Below, piece after piece: positions 54,116-63,208 of a stretch of 64,000 nucleotides of DNA (position 1 is its first letter; each line of letters opens with the position of its first letter). The notes under the pieces are model-generated. The model was not told the origin of the DNA and searched no databases. It worked only from the letters and a program-made list of their open reading frames with translations. The position numbers and the translations under genes are program-made. Source of the stretch: Lepiota brunneoincarnata (taxonomy: Eukaryota > Basidiomycota > Agaricomycetes > Agaricales > Agaricaceae); assembly GCA_023014365.1 (NCBI GenBank), contig JAEBUN010000002.1, forward strand, positions 2,542,001 through 2,606,000. Direction: 5' to 3'.

Positions 54116-54418
54116 ATACGAGACCCATCAGGGGCGAAGAAGGGGACGTCCAACACCTTCATGAAGGACTTGGAGGAGGGGACCGTCGCTATAGGCTTTG
54201 ACCCTGCTGGGAAGAACCGGGATGCCCAGTCCTGGATCACATTCAGATCCGCAGTGGACGCAACCAGGTCAGTCACGAGAGACAAGCCATCATATGCTGG
54301 AGAGGCAGACGTGACATTGAGAGAGGACTTCATATTGAGGAGGGCTCTGTTGGCTCCCATGACAACCTGAGACAAATCCTTGACTGGAAGCCTAGGGCCC
54401 ACAAACAGGATGACAAAT
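54116..54418 (-). pseudogene. LINE-B ORF1 fragment
   Basis: About 100 codons on the minus strand, from FVILFVGPRLPVKD to SSKSFMKVLDVPFFAPDGSR. The end aligns with LINE-A ORF1 WSKSYLKLLDAPMFRGGQPW, so it is an ORF1 segment. It is fused in frame behind ORF2 C-terminal sequence of LINE-B5, the reverse of the natural order, which shows a rearrangement junction at about 54418. Confidence 0.7.
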
Positions 54419-57247
54419 GAGGGTTGGAGAGGCTTCCCAAGGGAGTCCAACAGGGGGAGGAAGTTCCTACCCTGATACAAGGGTGAGTGAAACATATTCA
54501 CCCACTTGTCAATGCACCCCCTTGTGATCTCAGCACAAAGGGAATCAATGGTGGTCACCAGGCAAGCGCCCAGCAAGACGCGGAGCTCCTTCGCCATCGC
54601 AACAGCATCAGAGTAAAGTTCTGCAACAGAGCCTGAGGGCACCTGCCAGAAAGTGATGGTCTGCTGGGCCTTGGCAGACAACCAGCGATCCAGAGACCAG
54701 CACACCTCCAGGGAATGAGCCTGGCCAGCATGCACAGAAGGATCAATGGCTCTGCAGGCAGAGCTGGTGTATTTAAAGATGTAATCAGTTTCAGCACAAT
54801 CCAAGACCATGCCTACTCCCAATTGAATGGAATGGAGCTCCACATCAGCGAGCAGAACTCTCCCTGCGGCCTGCCTGGCCTGTCTGACCAAGTGCCCGCC
54901 TGCAAACACACAGGCCACCAAGATGGCCTGTAGTTTCCTGCACAACAGCTGGTGAGCACTAGCCACTATGCAAGCAGACAACGGATTGGCCTGCGCCCTC
55001 CGGATAGAGGCATGCAGTCCGTTGAGATGCTGTTGCTTTGAATCCCCCTCCGGATCAATGGTGTATAGCATGAACTTGATCTGCTCCGAGAAGTGGTCCA
55101 GGAGTCAGAAACCTGGCCTGTTCTCATCTGCAAACAGGCTGAATGGCTCAGTAAGCTGCAGAAGGACGTTCTGTACTTCCATGAGGGCACTCCTCACCTT
55201 GGGCCAAAGCACTGGGGTGAGAGACGCGATAGACCGAGGGTGTGCCGGGGCGCTCCCCCTGAACTCATGTCCCAGCAAGGGTTGAAGCAGATGATTCACC
55301 GCAAGTGTGGCAACCCAGAATATCATTCAGGAGGCCAGCTTCTTGAGATGCAGCCAGAAGGGCAGAAGGCCTGCCAGGGCCTCTGCCCCCCTGGAGGGGG
55401 ATGTGCGGAACACACCGATGATCCAGTTAGTGGCTTGCCGCTGCATGGAGTTGAACATCTTGAGGATCCCCTTGTTACGGAAACCCTTGTGATACCACAT
55501 ACGGAACCCATACGTGGCAATGGGAACCATGCAGGACCAGTAGAGGAGGTGCTTCTGGTCAAGAAGAAGCCCCCGGGTTGAATTACCAAGCATCCCCATT
55601 GCACCAACCGTGGAGAAAGCTTTGGTAGAATAGTAACGCACGTGCTCGTGGAAAGTGAGAGCACAGTCGAAATAGAAGCCCAAGTACCACCAGAACGGCT
55701 TGGGCCTCAAAGGGGTAACCCCCGTATACGGATGGAAGCCCAGGTCAATGGGTGGGTTGGTGTCCCTCGGGTTGTGAGGGAAGTGGAAGACCTCAGACTT
55801 GGTATGTTCAAGCGTGAGGCCAAAAGAATCAAAGAGCCCATGCATGCAGTGATAAGCCACCTGCAGGGCAGATATGTTGTCCTCCCAGGTCTTGGTCTGG
55901 ACTATAAGGGTCCCATCATCAACATACAAGAGCATGTCAACGCCAAGGCTGGGGGTCCTCTGGTAGTACAGATACACCAGGGGGGCGAGATACAAGGCTG
56001 ATAGGACCGGAGACAGAGCCGAGCCCTACCCCACACCCACATCCACCTGTCTGGGATCCAACCAGAAGGAATTCCACAAGTAAGTGGTAGACCTCCCGAC
56101 TAGGTAAGAGCCAAAGAACTGCACCAGCTCTGGCACAAACCCCAACTGTGAAAGCACCGCAAGAATCATGTCATGATTCAGCAAAGGAAAGAACTAAGCA
56201 ATGTCAAAAGCAACAATGCTCGTTTGCAGCCCTTGAGCCCACCCTGCACAAACAAGATGGGTGAGGATCAACCTGATGTCCTCAGTAGACTTCTGGCAAA
56301 TACCGCCAACCTGGTTGGGATGAAACACCCCCACTTGACGCAGTCAAATTGGAGGCAGTTGGAGATCATCTTCTCCACAAGCTTACCCAACGTGTTCAAC
56401 AACACAATTGGCCGGAAAGCCTTGGGCATAGAGTAAGAGGGCTTCCCCAGTTTAGGTATGACTACTGAGTTAGACTCCTTGAAATAATCTGGCCAATGCC
56501 CTGCCACCAGGCAGGCATTGGCGAGATTGACGAACATGTGGCAGGACACTTGATCTGCCACAATGTCCTTCAGGTAAGACCACGTAACATGGTCAGGCCC
56601 AGGGCAGACCTCTTCACGCAAGAACGCAAGGTATCCTCAAGCTCCAGGGTTGAGAATGGGTACCACACCCTTTCTGCCTGCACAGGGAGAGCGTCCAATA
56701 CAGAGGGATCCACAATGCGGCCAGAGGCTGCATTGTAGGTCCTGTGGAGGGCATCCCAGAGGGAGTCCATATCATGACATGGTACACCATTGTGCTGGAT
56801 TGCATCACATGCGGGGAGCTTGTTCGCAGAGGCAATTTCCTTGATCTTCTCATCAAAGAACTTGCATTTGATGGCCTTGACAATGCATCAGAACTTGAAC
56901 CATGTGTCCCCCGAAGGAGCTGCCCGGTATGCCTGAATGACAGTGGTGCACTCATCATTCCACCATGGATTGGAGTGCCCCACAATGAACACCTCCTCAG
57001 AGAAGGCATCCCAAGCCTGGGAGATGATACGAGCCACGGCCTGGGCCACAGCTTCCACCTCTGCAGGTGTGTCCAGGGGCAGCCACACTGCGGCCAGCCC
57101 CTCACATATCTGCACCACGAACTTCGACTCCTCATTGCTATTGGGCTTCAGAACACAATGGATCACGCTGGTCATAAAACAAGTGACCGGGAGAACCAGG
57201 GTAAGAGGAGCATGGTCCGAAGGACCACGCTTCTCCAGATCAATCAG
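54419..57247 (-). pseudogene. LINE-B5 ORF2: endonuclease end, RT, RNase H-like
   Basis: Endonuclease end GPSDHAPLTL at about 57210 and NPWWNDECTTVIQAYRAA. RT has GPDHVTWSYLKD, KAFRPIVLLNTLGKLVEKMI, LYVDDGTLIVQ and the YLGFYFDCALTFHEHVRYYSTKAFSTVGAMGMLGN block. RNase H-like region has VACVFAGG, ADVELHSIQLG and FKYTSS (catalytic Asp positions absent). Broken into frames 57175-56888, 56621-56268, 55995-55327 and 55071-54419. About 55% residue agreement with LINE-A by eye. Cut at 57247 by D2 and at 54418 by a junction. Confidence 0.86.
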
Positions 57248-57256
57248 GGGCCTGAG

Positions 57257-57808
57257 ATGGAGTTCTCTCTCAACGATGACTATGATCCATTTTTGGATGA
57301 TGCTGTTGCTGATTTTATCCTGTCTGAGGCATCAGAGTGCTTTCTAGATCCCTCAGTTGCACACTCCATCCAGTTGCTGGACTCCAGTAACCGCGATACT
57401 GTCTCTCTTAGATGGGCATTGCTGTGGGCAAATATGCAACATTTTGCATATTTGCTCTGTGATACTTTCATCAGCAACAGCCACTTAGTTGCAGCTGCTG
57501 AGCCATCTACGCTGCACTCCCAGGGTGTTGTACCCCCTGAGCAGGTGCACACCACTATTTCTCTCATTGACCAAGTTACCCACTGGGTCCAACACACTGC
57601 ACTTGCAAGGCCTCTCCCACCAGGAGGTGCTGAGCAACTTACGCTGGCAGCTATGGAACTTCTCCAGGCTGTCACACACTTCCCTCAGGCTCTGCCACTG
57701 GTTGAGCAGATAGAGGCTTATGTGGTACAGCAGAGTTCTCCTCTGGTGGGGGACTCTGGCTATGCCTCACTTTCACCAATGCATACATCAGAGATATGCC
57801 CCCAGTGA
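57257..57808 (+). CDS. Hypothetical protein in D2
   Basis: ATG at 57257, 183 residues, TGA at 57806-57808. The longer upstream extension of this frame to 56744 runs through the antisense of LINE-B5 and is not believed. Composition: acidic N-terminus (MEFSLNDDYDPFLDDAV), predicted helical middle (SLRWALLWANMQHFAYLLCDTF), no Cys/His cluster, no signal peptide, no repeat. I do not recognise it. It may be an ORF of the D family, or a host transcript fragment captured with the D 3' end. Confidence 0.4.
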   Translation: MEFSLNDDYDPFLDDAVADFILSEASECFLDPSVAHSIQLLDSSNRDTVSLRWALLWANMQHFAYLLCDTFISNSHLVAAAEPSTLHSQGVVPPEQVHTTISLIDQVTHWVQHTALARPLPPGGAEQLTLAAMELLQAVTHFPQALPLVEQIEAYVVQQSSPLVGDSGYASLSPMHTSEICPQ

Positions 57809-58333
57809 GGGGACATCTCATTCTCAAACAGGATGCCAGAGATCCCAGCGTCACCGTCTCTGACCTATAGTAGAGGTGGTGTGTATTCCTGCATTAACCA
57901 CTGATAAAGTGGATGGGCTTCCAACTATGCCCAGGTTACCCTTCATCACCGACATTGCAGTTGACCCTTTTCCCTTCCCTTTGGGAAGTTTACCTTGCTT
58001 CCATGGTTATTGTCCACCTACATGGGCATTTACAGTGAATTAACATCGTTGTACTACACACATGGGGACCATGGACCCTTGTTTATTTAGTAGGTCTTCA
58101 GACCTGCCTTTCTGCATTGGGCTCCCAGGGCCTGCAGATTTTATTCCCACAGGAATTCCCTGTGGTCTGCGCTGGGCCCTTTTTAGGTTCCAGTATTTGT
58201 CCTGAGGGGAGTATGTAGTACATACTCCCTGCTCCAGCCACTGTCCTCTGGGAAGGTGTGGTAGCAGAGTGGGCTACTGGGTGGGACCCCATGCATCTGG
58301 TGCCCTTTGGGTGCAGACATGTACTAACCACTC
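57809..58333 (+). other. D2 non-coding 3' region
   Basis: No ORF. From about 57900 it matches D1 (complement of about 16000-16560), including tgacattgcagttgacc-type blocks and the stretch ggaattccctgtggtctg. This is the conserved D module. Confidence 0.65.
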
Positions 58334-58347
58334 TCCCACTTGTTTCT

Positions 58348-60324
58348 TTTTTTTTTATTTTTTTATTTTTAAATCTGCAATTTATAACATGGGCTGCGTA
58401 GGGAGGCCATGTGCAGCTACTAACTATGGTACAACCCGAGCCATAAGCTACAGGGTATCTGTACATACAACATGTGACCGTGGATGCGGGCATGCGTTTC
58501 CTCATGCCTAGGATGAAGCCACCCCAAAAAAATGGAGGTAGGAAGATGGCTGCCACCCAGCATGCGGTGTGGGAACCAAACCGGAGCAAGGTCCCCCCCC
58601 TTATTGGGGGTTAGGGGTCAATTCCCACGTAAATCCCTACATGCCACCCGAAGGCAGTGAGGGAATAACCAACACCCCAGCCCAGACCCAACTGGGCACC
58701 AGGCAGAGCTACTAGCCAATACCCCCTGGGGGGGGCCTGGCCCTCTTAGTGAATACGAATGTGGTCGGGGACGCCTCAAGGAAAGCAATGAGAGCCTCAA
58801 CCGTAGCCGGGACCTCCGCCATGGAGTGCCTAGGGTAGCTCTGGAACATGTGCTTGTGAGTCTCCTCCCAAAACCTGCAGCAACAGGAATGGTCTTCCTG
58901 TGGGAAAAAGCACCTCCGATAGCTCCCTATCAGCACGTGGTTAAGAATAGCATGCATCATCCAGGCCATTACTGACACTGAGTGAGTGTGCAGGATCCAA
59001 GCCCCACCGTGGAGATATGTGGGCTGCAGGGGGCGATCATCGTCCCTGGTGAGCTGGAGAAAACCATGCCCACGATAGTCAGGATTCTGGAATGAGTTGA
59101 TCCAGCGATCCTGGCACGAACGTACCTCCTCCCTACGGAGGAAGTCAAGCAAGGCCTGGGGATAAGCCCCTACCCCAACAGGAGGCAACAACCTAGTGAA
59201 GTCATGTACCTGAGTATGGAAAGGCCACTTTGCACACAAAGAGACCTCCCAAAAGTGGACCAAGTGGGCTGGACCCCCAGCAAACCACTTGGCAAGAAGG
59301 TGGCAGACTACTAAGGAATGACCCTGGGTGGAGTGTACCGACAGGTCCACCACCCACCTGGCCAAAGCTATCAAGTTGGTGAACAAGACAAGACCAGCAG
59401 TGTCCTTGATAGTAACTGCCTTGGATACCACCAGCTGAATGGTGAAAAGCTTGGCCTTGGGAGCCATAACCTTCCCCCCTGGAAGCCGGACCGCATGGAT
59501 GCAGTCCAGCCCCTGGAAAACCTGGGTGGCCAAAACCGCCTGGTGGACCTGGCAGGGCAGCAGACTTGCGTCTGTCACTGCCACCAGAACCCCTGGATCA
59601 GCCTGTGCCCAGGCAAGAACCCAGTCAAGAGCCGTGACATGGGCCGCAAGGGCGTCCTCTGCCCCCTGGTCATACGAGTGGAAGTGGACCCTCCCCAGGT
59701 ACACATCCAAGAGACGGCGCCCCAGCCAAGCCTCCAGTGCAACAGCATCGACAACAGGCCCCTTCACCTTGATTAACTCATGGGGAGGGAGCCTGGCTAT
59801 GGACCAGACATGAGACCAGAGATCACCACTGTAGCCCCAGCCAAGGAGAGCACGAACAGGGTGGCCCAGTGCAAGCGTGGTGTATCTTAACTTGGCATGA
59901 TCACGAAGCTTCTGGAGATGGAGATGAATGGGGATCAGGCCCGCAATGGCCCCAACCCCCCCATTGGGTGACGTTCTAAAGGCGCTAGTGATCCAGAGTG
60001 CAGCCCATTGCTGCATCTGGCGAAGGTGGTCCAGAGCGCCCTTACATCTGGTGCCCCAGTAATATCACAAGTGAAAGCCATATGTGGCAATAGGAACCAC
60101 ACACAACTGATACAGGAGGTGCTTCTGGTATGGCAGAAGCCCCCAGATGGAGTTACCAAGCATTCCCATAGCCTTGACCATGGAAATAGCCTTAGTAGAG
60201 TAGAAGTGAACATGCTCCTTAAATGTAAGGGCATGATCAAAGTAGAAGCCCAGATACCTCCAGTAGGTCTTGGGCCGAAGAGGGGTAGTGCCAGTGAATG
60301 GGGGAAACCCCAAGTCCACCAGGG
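58348..60324 (-). mobile_element. LINE-A9, 5'-truncated LINE inserted in D2
   Basis: 1,977 bp. T-rich tail with interspersed A (58348-58371), LINE-A tail and 3' UTR, ORF2 from the post-RT palm region. Perfect 14 bp TSD tcccacttgtttct at 58334-58347 and 60325-60338. Confidence 0.94.
58712..60016 (-). pseudogene. LINE-A9 ORF2 fragment: RNase H and C-terminus
   Basis: Open for 434 codons. Post-RT (FRTSPNGGVGAIAGLIPIHLHL), a 13-codon in-frame deletion after GPVVDA, and RNase H with VAVTDASLLP, APKAKLFTI (Glu lost) and LFTNLIAL (Asp lost). The C-terminal motif CCCRFWEETHKHMFQSY has the last Cys replaced by Tyr. Open only by chance of which codons mutated; not functional. Upstream 60330-60017 encodes the YWRYLGFYFDH block in other frames. 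Confidence 0.85.
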
Positions 60325-60514
60325 TCCCACTTGTTTCTCTGCTTCTTATGGGTGGTTCCCTCCTGAGCTTGGGGTGATGCAAGCTTGCGTTGGCAGGCAT
60401 GCCAGTATGTAGGGTGGACTTTGTAGCTACTTGCCCCTTGTAGTAGGTAGTTGCATGCAGCCTCTCATCGTGGCCCGCGTTATAAATTGCAGATTTAAAA
60501 AAAAAAAAAAAAAA

Positions 60515-60590
60515 GGGCATCCCAAAGGGAGTCCATATCGTGACACAGCACATCATTGTGTTGGATTACATCACAGGCAGGGAGCTTGCG
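60515..60590 (-). mobile_element. LINE-B6, 76 bp ORF2 fragment
   Basis: Equivalent to 56748-56823 of LINE-B5 (gcatccca-agggagtccatatc, ggattacatcaca). Sits between the D2 poly(A) and LINE-B7. Confidence 0.75.
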
Positions 60591-61580
60591 CTGTTTAACC
60601 CAGGCCAGAGGGTTAGGAGTCAGTTCTCCGTAAATCCCTACACCCCATAGACTAAGGCTCTAAGAGCTTCAGGTCTCTGCCGCTAGGGCATTAGGAGTCA
60701 ATTCTCCATAAATCGCCACACCCTGCCCAAAGGGCAGGGGGTGAATAACTGTTGGCTCCTCGAGGCCAAAACTCACAAGGGGGGAACAACCCAAAGGCCC
60801 TCCCCAGTTATCCCATCCCTTGGGGCCAGGATAGGAACGCAAATGCAAAAGGATTGCATTCCAGAAAGCCTAGAAGGGCATCGAGGTTGCAGGGTAAACC
60901 GCCATGTTGTGTGTACTCCAGACAGGAGGTGAGAATGTGAGTGCGGGTTTCAAGCCACAGCCCACAAGGACAGGAGTGGTCCTCCTGGGGATGGAATCTA
61001 GCATGGTACTCCCCTATAGGGGTGTGACCAAGTATAGTGCAGACTGCCCGCACTGTGCCAGCGACAGACATCTGAGGGCCAATTTCTCGGAGCCAGGTAC
61101 CTCTGGAGAGGTACGAGGGTTGAAGAGGCTTCCTGAGGGAGTCCAACAGGGGGAGGAAGTTCCTACCCCAGTACAAGGGTAAGTAAAACATATTCACCCA
61201 CTCGTCAATACATCCCCTCGTGATCTCAGCACAAAGGGAGTCGATAGTAGTCACTGGGTGGACACCCAGCAACACACAGAGCTCCTTCGCCATCGTGATG
61301 GCATTGGAGTTCTGCATCAGAGCCTGAAGGCACCTGCCAGAAAGTGACGGTCCGCTGGGCCTTGGCAAACAACCAGCAATCCAGAGACTGACACACCTCC
61401 AGGGAATGAGCCTGGCCGGCATGCACAGAAGGATCAACAGCTCTGCAGGCAGAGCCCACAGAGCTGGTGTAGATAAAGATGTGGTCGGTTTCAGCACAAT
61501 CTAAGACCATGCCTACTCCCAATCGAATGGAGTAGAGCTCTGCGTCAGCAAGCAGAACCCTCCCTGTGGCCTGCCTGACC
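60591..61580 (-). mobile_element. LINE-B7, 3' part without terminal tail
   Basis: The 3' UTR lacks the last about 150 bp but keeps two boxes/hairpins (60603-60652 and 60688-60735). C-terminal zinc motif region (CPCGLWLETRTHILTSC) and RNase H-like domain in frames 61497-60808 and 61522-61226, again with IYTSS at the position of the Asp. Cut at 61580 by C2. Confidence 0.85.
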
Positions 61581-61688
61581 TTTTTTTTTTTTTTTTTTGG
61601 ATCAACAATTTACGAGGTATAGGGCCCTCCCATGAGGGAGGACCCTATTGCTATGCACTCTTGTGAGGCAAGCACCAGATGCACCGGA
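61581..61688 (-). mobile_element. C2, 3' end of a C element, cut by Gy2b
   Basis: Poly(T) 61581-61598, then the same sequence as C1 (aacaattt-cgaggtatagggccc) including the CCTCCC/GGGAGG hairpin. Breaks exactly at the Gy2b LTR; the rest should lie right of the window, after a ccgga duplication. Confidence 0.88.
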
Positions 61689-62106
61689 TGTTACCCGGGT
61701 TAGGGGTTCGCTCTTGAGTAGCACGGCGTTTGTGGCAAGATGTCTATACAGACTTGGTCTTGTCCTACTAGGCGTGACTTAGAGACGACGGAGCACTATA
61801 GTCCAGCCGGTTTAAGGGCAAAGAGGTATAGGAGGCAAGAACTGTATAACACTAAGATAAGGATACAAGGGTATGGTACAGTATCCTTATATACTACTAT
61901 GTGTGGCTGTGCTCCTACTATATATGTCTGGACCCAGGTAAGTGAGTCATATCCTTATCTATCTAAGTATAGATTGTTCTGATAGTTCTTCTGATGGTTT
62001 CAGGATGACAGGTCTTCTATCTATTTATATTACTTGGGTGCTTCTGATAAGAGTTCCTTCTGGTGAGGTTCCTGATAAGGGGAGTTTAAGGGGACTTCTG
62101 ATAACA
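61689..62106 (-). repeat. Gy2b 3' LTR (418 bp)
   Basis: tgttacccggg...cttctgataaca on the plus strand. On the minus strand TG...CA with TATA box tatataagg (complement of 61886-61894). Adjacent purine tract GAAACGGGGTAA (complement of 62107-62118). Confidence 0.93.
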
Positions 62107-62185
62107 TTACCCCGTTTCTAAGGTTATATTCCACTATAACCGTTTATGTCTTTTTCTTCTTCTGTTTGTGTTTTTAAGTGGAGTT

Positions 62186-63208
62186 TTAGAAATCTCCTAC
62201 TGGTTCTCCGCATATATTGGACATGGCGATATTATCGTATCCGTCGTCGAAGTCGTCTTCCTCAGGGTATTCAAGTCCTGAATATTGGTAATGGGTGGAT
62301 GGGATATTTTGGGGTTGAGTTACCATAGGTCTGTTGTATGGTGTATGTCTCGTTCCTTTCGAGGGACATTCGGTTCGTTTGTGGTGGGGTTGGAATACTC
62401 CGCAGTGTGGGCATCTATATTTGATGCAATCGTATGAGTAATGACCCGGGGCATATTGTTTGCAACCGAGGCATGCGAATTGGGGGCAGTCCATCGCCCA
62501 GTGTCCAATTTGTTTGCATTGAATGCATCGGGATCTGTCGTTGGGTTTAGGGTTTGGAATTTGTTGGATAGGGGCAGGGGAATTCCGTATTGGGGTTGGT
62601 TTGGTGGCATTTTTGCGGAAGGGGTTATTATTTCCGACAGGGTTCTTCCTTCCTGACGTGGGGGTTGGAGTGTTTTTGTTGGGAGTTGCCATATTGGTTT
62701 GTTTCTTTCTTGGCATTTGGGATATGAGTCCTTGACGAGTGAGGAGGAATGCCTCATAGTTTTCGGTCCACTTTCGTTGGGCGTGGAAGGCGTCGTGGAG
62801 GAGTTTTGTCTGTTTGACGTGATGGGTGTAGTTCGACCATATTTCTCGGTCGTAGTCGCTGATGGGGGCTTTGTTGACTTTGTCGGTAAGGAATTGAGTA
62901 GAAGCGATGGTGCGTAAGTCTTCTACGTTTGTTGTGATTGGTTCGATGTTCTTTACTCCGGCTGTGTGGAAGTGAATGGGTAAGGCGGCTACTGGTTCTG
63001 GTTCAGGTGTAGCGTTGGGATCAGGAGTTTCGTCTCTGACGTTGATGAAGGCGTTGGAGGGCGTGAATGGGCATGGCCTTGGGATTGGAGTCGGGGAGTT
63101 TCTTTCGACATTGGGGTCGTCAATGATGATGACGGAAGAGGTAGTGGAGGAGGAGGAAAAGGGGGGAGTGGATTGGGGACGGACGAGGTCGAGGTTGTTC
63201 ATGGACAT
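62186..63208 (-). CDS. Gy2b ORF3, intact triple zinc-knuckle protein
   Basis: 340 residues. The ATG lies within the last codons of pol (10 nt overlap). The N-terminal about 90 residues are Pro/Ser/Thr/Asn-rich with a SSVIIIDD patch. Residues about 125-170 form a conserved block (ISDYDREIWSNYTHHVKQTKLLHDAFHAQRKW), probably helical. A Lys/Asn/Pro linker follows. Residues about 225-285 have three zinc knuckles: CIQCKQIGHWAMDC (CX2CX4HX4C), CLGCKQYAPGHYSYDC (CX2CX6HX4C) and CPHCGVFQPHHKRTEC (CX2CX6HX4C). The tail is acidic (PEEDDFDDGYD). No signal peptide or membrane helix. Present in the same place in Gy2a. A second, Gag-like nucleic-acid-binding protein is the inference; function unknown. Translation by reinitiation or frameshift after pol is possible. 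Confidence 0.82.
   Translation of the reverse strand: MSMNNLDLVRPQSTPPFSSSSTTSSVIIIDDPNVERNSPTPIPRPCPFTPSNAFINVRDETPDPNATPEPEPVAALPIHFHTAGVKNIEPITTNVEDLRTIASTQFLTDKVNKAPISDYDREIWSNYTHHVKQTKLLHDAFHAQRKWTENYEAFLLTRQGLISQMPRKKQTNMATPNKNTPTPTSGRKNPVGNNNPFRKNATKPTPIRNSPAPIQQIPNPKPNDRSRCIQCKQIGHWAMDCPQFACLGCKQYAPGHYSYDCIKYRCPHCGVFQPHHKRTECPSKGTRHTPYNRPMVTQPQNIPSTHYQYSGLEYPEEDDFDDGYDNIAMSNICGEPVGDF

Larger units (their letters stand above)
57248..60514 (+). mobile_element. D2, poly(A)-tailed element with a 183-codon ORF, split by LINE-A9
   Basis: Segments 57248-58347 and 60325-60514, ending ttataaattgcagattt and poly(A) (60497-60514). The 3' roughly 600 bp equal D1 on the other strand; the last about 55 nt resemble LINE-A. 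The 5' part with the ORF is not in D1. No RT. Flanks are two different parts of LINE-B minus sequence, so no TSD can be claimed. Confidence 0.75.

Noticed and set aside
54082..55071. 329-codon protein as an intact gene
   Set aside because: Chimera of LINE-B ORF2 C-terminal codons, an ORF1 fragment and antisense poly(A).
56744..57808. 354-codon plus-strand open frame as one gene
   Set aside because: The first 170 codons are antisense to the LINE-B5 endonuclease region; only the part from 57257 lies in D2.
62186..63208. Gy2b ORF3 as an envelope gene
   Set aside because: No signal peptide, transmembrane helix or fusion-type segment; Cys/His pattern is that of zinc knuckles.
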